64,000 bases of DNA, from contig OX638368.1 of assembly GCA_951812925.1 (NCBI GenBank), forward strand, positions 118,505,309 to 118,569,308. The letters are read 5' to 3'. The translations under genes were made by a program, and so were the position numbers. Position 1 is the first letter of the stretch. Every line of letters starts with the position of its first letter. The notes beneath the pieces were generated by a model. It had not been told where the DNA came from. It saw only the letters and a program-made list of their open reading frames with translations, and ran no database searches. Shown here piece by piece: positions 35,872-47,800 of this stretch. The DNA comes from Calliopum simillimum (taxonomy: Eukaryota; Arthropoda; Insecta; Diptera; Lauxaniidae).

Positions 35872-38800
35872 TTACCAACCTGGTGGCTTTTGTTGATTTG
35901 GATAGCCACCTTGTTGTGGAGCGAAACTACCTGGATAAGTGCCATAGTGACCAGGTGGTGGTCCTTGGGGGAAATTGTACTGATAAGGATCTGTAAAATT
36001 ATTTTAAAATGAGTTATAGAATAATCGTAAGTGACTTAGTATTATGTATTTTAAAGTATAGAAATTTTTAACACCTGATGACAAAATTTAATACAAAATT
36101 TGTGCAAATGCAAAAGGGATACATTATAATCAATGAGGTGTTTCTGTCCTGACTCCTTTGTAATGCGAAAAAAAGTGAAAAAGATTTCATATAAAAGCGA
36201 AAGAACTGAAACTAATTCTTTTCCTTTTAGCGTTAAACTGTTTTAAAACTGTTTTCATTATTTTGTTTAACACAGAAAATCGTGGTTAATGTTTCCGCCA
36301 GACACGCCACTATCTGAAGTACGCATACCATATGAAGAATCCAGCGTCTACTGTTCAGAAAATTTTTATTCACCAATTCCGCATAATTTATGTTTGTTAC
36401 AACAACAATTTTACAGTTTTCTGATTTTGACATTTGTCTCTCATGTTCATCCTTGACTGTTCTCAGTAAACGCTTCTGTTCAGTTATAACTTTTTCATTG
36501 CCAACCAGCTGCGATTGAAGTTCGCTGATTTTTTGCTTGGCACTTTCATTGAAAATATTATTCTGGCAATTGCAAAGGATAAAATAATTCAACGTAATTT
36601 GTTGCAAACAAATTCATTGCAAAAAAAAAAAACATTGTAGAAAAATCGCCATTTTTATCGCTTCTTCCTTTCTATCGTGGTTCGCCTTTGTCTTCTGCTC
36701 TGCCTGGTGTTGCTATGCTATGCTATGTGGTGTTTTGACGGTTAAGAAACAAAAAATTTAAAAACAGCAATAAAAGGAAGAAAATAAATTCGGGAAATTG
36801 TGGAGAAAGTGTTGAAGCAGAAAATTTCACAAAAAAAACAAAAATTTTAAGAAAAACTGAATTTGCAGAGCAAGTGAAATTTATGGATAATAAATAATTT
36901 TATATTACGTGGTAACTTTGAAAAACTTGTATTTTCTTTGAAAGTATAAAGAATTTTTGTGGCCGAGTGCAGACGTGTTTTAAAGCATAAGGACAAAGCA
37001 CCAGAAGCTGATATCAAAATGTCAAAAAGGAAAAAAAATATAGATGGAGAAACTGTTGCTGCTGCTTCTCAGAAGGATGATATTGTCGTTGTCAAAAAGT
37101 GTCTAAGTAATTGCTGCTATAATCAACAAGTCTTACAGAAAATACGTCAAGATGTAACTGAAATGTCCAATTTAATTGTGGAAGCGTCACGTTTAATTCA
37201 TTTCTCATTAATGAAGAGTTGGGCTGATGGCGTTTTTACCCAATCAAAGCCACGTTTCCTCGATAATTTCTACTGTTTGTTGAAGGGTGCGCGTGCAAAA
37301 TACGATTTAGATGCAGAATATAAAGAAATTCGACAGGCAGCTGGTCTGAAATTATATGATAAATCGTATCGTTCGAATTTATTTGTGGATGCAGCTGCTC
37401 AATATGATGTTATATTCTGTAATAACATTTGGATGCTTGCGTATACGCGAGTACGTAAATATTTCAGGCGCCGTGCTCCCGAAATCAAATCCTATACTAC
37501 ACTCGATTATTTATTCAACAAAAAGAGTTCTGAACTGCCGAATGAAGACTTATTAGAAATGCTACGTGCTGATTTGAAATGGGACGGTCATAAATTTTAT
37601 ACCATCAAAAGTGAACCATGGAAATATATTAGTTTCTTTTATTATTTGTCGAAATTCAATGAGACAAATAATTGGAAAAATTTTGCATTGATTCCGATTT
37701 ACAAACATGGAGCACATCATATTCGTTATGATTCCTTAGCATTTCACAATCTGTTGAACAGTCTAAAATTGATACCTGCTGGTTCCAAGAAATGGAAACT
37801 TTTCAATCGAGATGTCGAATGGAGAAAATATTTCAAATTTCCAGAAACTGCGACGAAGAAATTAAATTATTCAATGACAACTGATAGTTTTGCCGTTTCA
37901 TTTTCAATGCTTAAACTAAAAAAACAGAACAATAACGACTGTCAGACATTATCATCCACTTCACCAGAACAACAGGGACAGAACAATTATTCAACAAAAA
38001 TTGGATTAGATCCTGGCTTACGATTGATTTTGGCAGGTGTTCGCTATTCATCCGATGGGCAAGGTGGCATGTTGCGAGAGACAATTATACTAAAAAATTC
38101 ATACTATCATAATGAATGTGGTTTTGCTGATCGTAGGCGAAAACTTCAAAAATATACAAAAACTATGACAGCGCTTACCACTGAAGAACAACAATCTTCC
38201 CCGATGTCCTGTATACATTTTCAAGAATATACACGCATCCAACTGAAATGTTTTACGGAAAAGCAGCGTATATTTTTACATCCGAAAGTTACCCGATTGA
38301 AATTTCAAAAATACATATGCGTGGAAAAAGCTTATCATATGATAGCTAAAGAAATTTTGGGAAATGTACCGGGACCTAAACTCGTCTGTGTTGGTTCAAC
38401 AGAAATCGCTGCCAATTCACCAATACGCGGCTACAGAAGAGCACCACACAAAAAAATCGTCGATAAATTTCGAATTCATGGAGCACATGTTGTGCTCGTC
38501 AATGAGTTTCGCACAACAAAACTTAGTGCTAATTGCCTTTGCGAAAATATCACATCGAAATCACCGCACCGGTATCAATTTTGCCCAAATTGTCATACTA
38601 GTTGGAATCGAGATGTGAATGCCGGTGTCAATATACTGTATTTGGGTGAATGCATGCTCAAGATCAACGACATGACGAAGGATGAAAAATTTTGCAGAAA
38701 ATAGTAGCACTAAATTATATTTTTATTGTGTCTACTAGACTGTTTTTTTTTTTATGATCATTTTATACTCTTAAAGATCCATCTTTTGGGTAAGGGTTAA

Positions 38801-41800
38801 AATGATTATAAATAAAAATAGTTTAACTCTCTCAGAGTTAAAATGAGTATTTAAGAACTTGTTGACCATGGTTTCACTTACTTCCTGGGTATGGTAAAGT
38901 TGCGTATGGATTAAAGCCTTGTGGCATAGGTGGTGGAACGTATGAAGGATACGGAGCAGCAGCCGTAGCACCATATGGCATTGGCATACCTTGCATGTGG
39001 TTTGGATAAGGTACTGAACCCGAAGAAACAGCTGATGGCACAGAGGGTGTCGAAGCAGCTGTTGAGGGAATTGAGGAGTCTATAAAAGATAAAGCATTAA
39101 AAAAATTTATAACATAAATATTTATTGCATTTTTTTACCACTTCCCGATGTTGATGCATAATGCGATGGCATTGGTGGCGTTGGTCCAGGTGCTTGTCTA
39201 CTTGACTCGGTAGTCAAATCTTTAAGTAGCTCCTCTTTTTCTGTTTTACGCGCAAAGCAGAAATCAGATATTTTATTTTGGAATACAACCAATAATTCTG
39301 TAAGATCATTGTAGAATTTAGTGCCTTCTTGTAAGTTTCCCAAGAGTTCGATAAAACTATCATATGCTGTGGCCAATTCTTGATATAGCTGATCACGTGA
39401 GCTGCCACTAGTGCCTGTTTCAGCAATAAAAGCAGTATGAGCCTGTTGAATGTCAGAAACTAAAGTTTGCTGACGTTCAATACTTTCTTTAACTTGACCC
39501 TGCAATGGATTGAGAAACTGCCCAATACGTGCTAAGGAAAGTGCTGGTTCATCAATAGCACCGTCCTTTTGCAATGCTTGAATGAATTCATCTTTCATAT
39601 TAAACGTTGCTGTTTTGAGCTCTGATTCAATAGCATCACGTTCCGCTTTAATTGTTTCGACAGCCTCCATAAGAGATTTGAGTTTTCGAACACTTGAACA
39701 GCTAGTATCGACACTTCCGCTGGCGGATGGAATCGACTGTTGAATTTTTTCTGGTGATAAAGAAAGTAAACGTATCCCCTGCAGAGAAAATACATATTAA
39801 AATAAAAATTTAATGCAATCTGCACTTAAGAGTTCCATAAAAAAAATAAAAAACAAAGTACTTTGCAAATGTAATCAAATAAAAACACAGGCCTGCAAAT
39901 TGACAATTTTTTTTTTTCATTCCGGACTTTTACAGCCAATTAGGAGGGGTTCGGGACCCCTCATTTACAAATCTGAACTTGGCTTTTTTATTACGTCAGG
40001 AACTAGAATTATCCTTGTTTAAAATTTCGGAAAGCGTTATTTTCAATCATATGGGGTACTTCCAGGATAAAGCGTTCTTGATTTGAGCTTTCTCATAAAA
40101 ATTTTTCATTTGTATCCTTACTATACGAGTTATCATTCGTAATTAAGTCTTTTCTTTATATGGAGTTGAAAAATCATTATTTCAATGGACGATAATTCCG
40201 AAAGTAATGATCCAATTGCAAAAGTTAAAAAGCGAAGTTTAATGACTGAGATTTTGGCTATTCGATGCCGTTGGCAAATATCAATTAAGCCCTTTGATAT
40301 GACTTCAAAATTGCCTCCAAACTGGGTTTTTTTGCACTTTGAAGCAGGATATCAATGTGATTAAAAACAACCCAGCTCAGATTCACAAGTAGGAGGTTCA
40401 ATGTTCTCTGATACAGGATGTCCACTTCAATTTAAACCTTTTCAACACCAAATGGATCTTTTTTGAATTCAGTTTAAACTTTTTCCAAATCAAATAAGTC
40501 TCCCGTTTTTTCTAAACCTGTTCTCTTTTAACTCATTGTTGTGTTAAATCAACATGTTAAACTATATGATTCTTACATCTGAGGTGTATAAGTTTAACAT
40601 GTCGATTTAACACAAGAAAGCATTAAATGAGGAAAGGCGAAATTGATATGAAGAAAGGTTATTTTGATTTGGAAAATTTTTAAATAGATATGAAAAAGGT
40701 TTAAATTGATTTGGAAAAGGTTTAAATTGATTTGGGAAAAGTTTAAATTGATTTGGAAAATGTATATTTTGATTTGGAAAAAGTTTAAAATGAATTGAAA
40801 AAAGATCAATTTGGCGTGGAAAAGGTTTAAATTGGAGTAAAAATCCTCTAACACTGTGCAATGCGAAATTTTGAATAAGATCTTGATATCTGGCAACGGG
40901 GAAACGGCCTATCGGATCTGTCATACCAATTATCCTTCATTTAAAGTGCAGAAAAGGATTTTTTCAGACAGATGTCGTGCATCCAGGAAGTAGTTTAGTT
41001 CACTTTTGCCAACGCCATTGCAATCCCAATCCTTTTTAATTATATCTTACCTTAACTTTTCCAATTAGATCACTTCTTTCTGATGTATGGAAGGTATAAA
41101 AAATCAATATAAAGGACATTAAATTTGCATGGAGTTGAAAAAGTAATTACTCAAATGCAGGGACGTGGAGAGAAAATCCGGGCCCGGAGGTAATTATATA
41201 CCGGGCCCCCTCTACTACTAGATAATTTTTTTTATTTGATACTAACCCACATGATGCCCAAGAGATTATTGGGACTATTGGTTTTTCGGAGATGTCATTA
41301 AATCAACTTTTGTAGAGAATAACTAGGCCAATATTATATTCTTAGGAGATTTCGGTCCAAATATTAAACTTGTTGCTGTTTTGAAACAAAAGTAGCAATT
41401 TTTTAAGAAAATTTTCATGACTAGAAATTGATTTTTTGTAAATTTTAAATGATGAAATATTTGTTCTGGAAATCCCATGTTGTTGGAAGTCAAATGTTAA
41501 TTAATTAAAAAGAAAAAGTTAATTAAAAATACTAATTTTTAAGGTATGGATCTGGTCTCAAAGTACTGATTTTTGTCTTCAAAATGAGCTATGAAATGGT
41601 CTTGTATAATTTTCCTTTCAAAAAATAATATTTTGCTAAAGGCAAGATTCGGTACCTTAAAGTCTTAAAGTTATGTAGCGTGTAAAAGGATATTAATTTT
41701 ATAGGTTTTATTTTTTTTTATAGTTGAGAGTAAGGATGGGCGTTGGCTCGAGTTTTATTCATGGCCCGCGGGGCTCTACTTACAAGCGATGGGCTCGGGC

Positions 41801-44800
41801 TTTGAAATCGGGCCCGGGGGAATCCCCCCTACCCCCTTCTCGTCAAACCTGCTCAAATGAAAATCTTGCGAGATATAGTTTAAGGAGGAAGCTTTGGGCT
41901 ATTCAATACAGTTGGTAAAAATGAACACTATTTCCTGGATGTACGCCATACGTTTGAAAATAGCGTTTTTTGCACTTAAACTCAAGAATAATTAGGATCA
42001 CAGACCTGATAGACTGATTGCCAGATTCGGAATAAGCGACCGCAAATAACCCATAAAGTTATTAAGATTTCATTCAAAAATTGTTTTTCTTAATTTTTTT
42101 GCACTGTGTATAGTTTAAACCCCACATGTTACATTACGTTTACAAGAAACATGTGTAGTTTTAACATCATAAATGAATTTTTTATTTACTACAGTACTAA
42201 TGTAAAGATATTTGTATTAAAATGTACCTTTTCGTTTGTTTCAAACTTCTGACGCACAACTTTATCAGCTTCAATAGCATTATTTATAACTTCTCTATAC
42301 TTCTTAGCATTGGTACGGAACATTTCTGTCAATTTGTCAGATGAGATTCTTGTCCAACGTTCCTTAAATTGAGAACGCAATTGATTATCAGAGTCACGTT
42401 CTTCATCCAGCAAACGTTCGGTTTCATCAAGTATTTCACGATTACGATTCAGAAGTTCAGGAAGCTCTTTCATATAATTATTAATACTTTCAATGCCACC
42501 TTTTTGACGCACATCGTTTGCCTTTTCACGTAGCGATGGTGGTAATCCTGAGCCAGCATCTGTAGTTTCTACAGCAGCTGGCAAATTTAAGCTTGCTAAA
42601 ACACCATTTAATGTTTGTGTTGCTTCGCGGAGTTTCATAATCTCCACATTGACGATCTCATTTTTACGCATATCGGAAGCAGCTAAAGCCCGATGTAGTT
42701 CCACCGGTACTAATTCACCAAATATGTCCTTAAATTTGCTAGACATTGGTGAAGATATTTGTATTGGTTTCGCCAATTGTGCTTTGCCAGTTGAAACTAA
42801 TGTGGAAATGTCGGGTATCATTTCATTATAAATAAATTCATTATCCTTCGTGGACTCAGCTAAATTTCGTTTGGCTCGTGTAAAATACTCATCTAGGAAA
42901 GTGCTATTACCAGAACGAGTTTGCGCAGCTTTAAACAAATCAACAGATGAACGCAGTCGTGCTATTTCCTCACCAATTCGTTTAGCAGTACGGCAAGCCA
43001 AACTTTGATATAACTGTGTTAATGCATGAAAACCAGCCTGCTTACCAGCTATCATTGGAATCCATTCTTTTTCCCAGAGGCTACGCACAGACTCTTTTTG
43101 CATCGCACGTAAGACATCAGCATAAAATTCTTCACATTGGCAGCAAAGCTTAGCGACAATTTGATCCTTCATGTTATCTACAAAATGAATGGCATATGTG
43201 TGTGTTAAACTCGTACGATTTGTAAAAAGCAAAAACAAAGTCATCCCCACACCGCACAGTGCGAAATTTTCAGAGTCTAGCGGAACTTAATTCATATCTC
43301 AGCACATATAGCACTTATAGTTATGAAACTTAATATTTGGATATATATTTAATTGACAAAACATTATGCAAAAATTAAGGGGGATCAGACAAGGGGTTAT
43401 TATACCCCCCATATATGGAAATGCTTAAAACGTTATATTTCTGCTCCCATATCAGATATCGCTATGAAACTTGATAGATATAACCATTTTCTTATCAAAA
43501 AACTATAAAAAATGAAGGGGGTAAAACAAGGGGTATTTGCTGTTTCTTGCATTTTTATTCAGAAATGCTTCTTAATTTCGAGAGGATTCCCCCTACCTTT
43601 TTTGTATATTATAAACTAGCGTAATTATAGTTACCTTTAAACTATGGATAGTGTCAGATGTTAGTGTTGGTGAGCCTATTTTTTCCAAAACAAAACCAAC
43701 GATGGCGCCCGATGTCGGTTTTTCATGAAATTTCGGTGTTATATGAAATTTCCAAAGACATTCTGGAAAAGGTTTAGTTAAAAAGAAGATCGCAAAATAT
43801 CGCAATAGATGTTTTATGTTTCCAGTAGAGGATAAACCTACCTTTCAAATTTTGTACGTTTCAAAATGGCAATTTGTGGTAACACCTTTTAAAGTATCCA
43901 ATGAAGTTAAAAATGTAAATCTTATCCACTTCTTAAAAAGCACAATTTTCACAAACAAATCACGTACGAGTAAGAAAAGATTTTGCAATTATTTGAATGC
44001 CAATAAGTGACAATTTTATTGAAAAATAAATGATAAAAATTTCGCGGCCTACTGACTTACCGTTTGTATGTACCACTCTATTAACTTTTACAAATCGAAA
44101 AGCTTTTAATAGGCAAAAAGTATGATTGAATAAGTAATGCAAGTTTCAGGTGCATTTTGTAGTCGTTTGGCAGGGTTTTTCACCAAACTGAGTATGAGGT
44201 TTTTGAGGTGGGATATTAAACTACTGAAATAATGAATGATCTTACGCATTTTATGTATTTCAAAAATTGAATAAAGTTCCGCTAAACTTCCCAAATTTCG
44301 CACTGTGCACCGTCTCAAAAGTTAGAAGGACTCTTAAAATCGATATTTATTTATTAGCCCAGGAAAATAAGACGAAAAAAGAGCTTCTGTGCGAAAAAAT
44401 TCCCAGTGGAAATTTTTCACCGGAATTGTCTTTATTTATGCATGATACACAAACTGTGAAAAGTCCATTGCAAAGTCGCGTGCGCATAAAAAGTTATTCA
44501 GGCTCAAAGGTCGCTAAAATCAGTTTTTTGCAAATATCTCGCTAATGCTAACTTTTACAGAAAAATGTTGGTCTCCAATTTTGTAGCACAGGAAATTTCC
44601 TACAAAAGTACGTTAAAAGTATTTGCGTACGACTTCTAGTTTAGGAGATCACCCAATTTAAAAAGTTGTTAACAGTTATGATATGAAATACTACCTATGA
44701 GTTCATATTAAAATATCTTACTTTTTAAATTGCAATAACTCTTCAACGAGAAGTTGTATAAACAAAATTAAAATGCCGTTCGAACGGCTCATGACCTTAA

Positions 44801-47800
44801 AAATATTCTTGAATAACCGTTGAGGCTTCGAAATTACTGGTTTTTTAAGGATATCTGTGAATTGGTAAGTACTACGATAAAAAGTGATAGGACCAAATTT
44901 GTAGAGAATTACAAGATCTACGAAAAATAAGCGATATGTGTACAGATAGAAGTAACCGTTTAGATGATATTCCAAAAAAACCCTTAAAATGCCAAAAAAC
45001 CGGTTTCTATTGAATATCTTCTATACGGTTGCTTCTATGTGTACACATATTGCTTATTTTTCGTAGATCTTGTAATTTTCTACAAATTTGGTCCCATTAC
45101 TTTTATTGGTAAGTACAATTCACAGATGTCCTTAAAAAACCAGTAATTTCGAAGCCTTAACGGTTATTCAAGAATATTTTTAAGGTCATGAGCCTTTCGA
45201 AAAAGAAATTTTGTACGGTATATAGAAAATTAAATTATCTTTCGAAAGGCATTTTAATTTTGTTTGTACAACTTCTCATTGAAGAGTTATTGCAATTTAA
45301 AAAGTAAGATATTTTAATATGAACTCATAGGTAGCATTTCATATCATAACTGTTAACAACTTTTTAAATTGGGTGATCTCCTAAACTAGAAGTCGTACGC
45401 AAATACTTTTAACGTACTTTTGTAGGAAATTTCCTGTGCTACAAAATTGGAGACCAACATTTTTCTGTAAAAGTTAGCATTAGCGAGATATTTGCAAAAA
45501 ACTGATTTTAGCGACCTTTGAGCCTGAATAACTTTTTATGCGCACGCGACTTTGCAATGGACTTTTCACAGTTTGTGTATCATGCATAAATAAAGACAAT
45601 TCCGGTAAAAAATTTGCACTGGGAATTTTTTCGCAGAAAATGTCTTATTTTCCTGGGCTATTATTTATTTTATTCAAAAGTAATATTAAGAAGCCTTGTT
45701 GGCCAAAATAAAAATATTACACAAAGCATAGAACAAGTTAAGAGTAATTAAGACTACTTATACAGCATCATTTTTTTTTTTCGGTACGGGAGGACAATTT
45801 ATGATTCTTTTGAAAGCTCATTTTGGCAAAAAAAAAAAAAACATGTTTTTTGCTCATAACTTTTTTTTCTTCACAGAATGAACACCCAAATTGCTTGTTT
45901 TGGAAAAATTTTGGCTCCTAAAAATTATGTATTTATTATACATATATTAATATTTGGTTTCAAAGATCAATTTTTTACGTTTTTCAACAACGTGGTCGGA
46001 AAAACGTTTTTTAATTCAGGACACTATATGAAAAAAGTTTACAAGGCAAAAAATGCCTAGAATTGTTCGAAATTTTAAGAATTACAAAATGTCTCAAAAA
46101 ATTCTGAAAAAATTCACACGTATTTTTCGGATAATTCTAGGCATTTTTTGCCATATAAACATTTTTCGTAATACAAATGCAGCGCTTTTGATTCTTCTAA
46201 AGGTACATTTTCGCAAAAAAAAAAAAAAAATTAATGCGTATAACTTTTTCTTCTTGACAGATTTCCATGAAAATTGAAGATTATATTCTTGCAAAAACTT
46301 TGGCGATAAAAAAAAAATTAAATTTTTACAAATTTTTACAATTTTTACAAATATTTCAATTACTTTTCATTTAGGAGTCTTTTTGATGAAAATATTAGAA
46401 TCTCTTTTGTAGAGAATTACAAGTTCTACAAATGATATTGATTTGTATAAATGAAAAAGTAACCGTTTAGGAAATATTCGCTGAAATCGAATTTTTCGAT
46501 TATTTTTTCGTTAATTGAAATCGATATTCTCCAAAGAGATTCTTATATTTATTAAATACACATACTTAATAAATAAAATTGATAAATAATAAGGTGCAGG
46601 GCAGCGATAAGGGACAATCTAAGAAAGTGTGAGAGATTGACAAGGCTGTGTGGCAAAGGGAACATTCCATGGGTGCTGTTTTATCGTACAGATGCTTGGA
46701 GCTAAATAAAGTTTTCCCTAGAGATTCTAATATTTTTTATTGTTCGACTCACTGTTTTCATTAGCCTCCTAAATAAAAAGTAATTGAAATTTCTGTTAGT
46801 TTCCGAGATATATTGAATTTTATTTTTTTTTTTTTTGAGTGGCTTGGCACCGAAATCAGTCCATAACTTCTATTCAATTTAAAGATTGCTCCATATGCAT
46901 AGAAAAAAACCAGTATGTCATTGACTTGTATTGTAAGAAGCAAATTGTCCACTTGACTTATTTGACAAAATATCAAAATCTCGAAAAGTACTGCAGTCTC
47001 AGATTTGAAATTGAGTTAGCAAATTTATCAGCAAACTCTTTAGTTTTAATTTCGATGGTACATTTTTAGACCAATTTTGTTTTATTAAAATTCAAACTTT
47101 CTTTTTGATTTTTTCGTAATACACCAACATGCGTATGGGGCAAAAGATAGCAAAATCACTCTGAAAAAAAAGAACTATAAAATTTGATATGTCAAACCTT
47201 TTATTGCTTTCCAAATAAAAACTTCTTGAGCTTGAGACACCATTAAAGCTTGCAACACAGATAAAGTATCTTGAGTCAAGTCAGGTGTTGGTTCTGAAGG
47301 AATTGCGGCCGGTGTGGCAGCTTTTAGATACTGATAAATCCCAGCACTTTGTTGTAACAGTTTGATAGACAATTTTAGACCATCATCAGAGTCCAACGCT
47401 TGCGATGCTGCTACATTACTTTGTAGGGCAGCAATATTAAACAAGACGCATACTTTCTCGTAAAGTAATGATGTATGTGCTGTAACGAAAGGTTAACATA
47501 TAAAAACAAAAAACAATTAATGTCTTATTATATTAAACTTATAAACAATATACATACATATGTATGTGTGAATATGTATAGTATCAAAATGTGATAAGAT
47601 GTTTTAAATTTATACGGAACTCTTGATAACAGAGTTTGCTCTTAAAATTACCCTCATGGCCTTATTATCGCTAACAATTAAAAAAAACGCAAGAGATGCT
47701 AAATCAATGGATTTGTGTAAAAATTGTTGGATCCAAATTTTATGAAAATTAAACTATGTCGTCAATCAACTTTAAATATTGACTCGCATTTGTTTTAGGA

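Noticed and set aside
36959..37018. Fanzor start upstream ([19 protein letters not shown])
   Set aside because: The first codon there is GTG, not ATG; 37019 is the first ATG. An upstream exon cannot be excluded.
40594..40924. Open frames of [12 protein letters not shown] or FQINLNLF repeats
   Set aside because: Produced by ~22-bp tandem repeats in an intron; both minus-strand frames are equally open.
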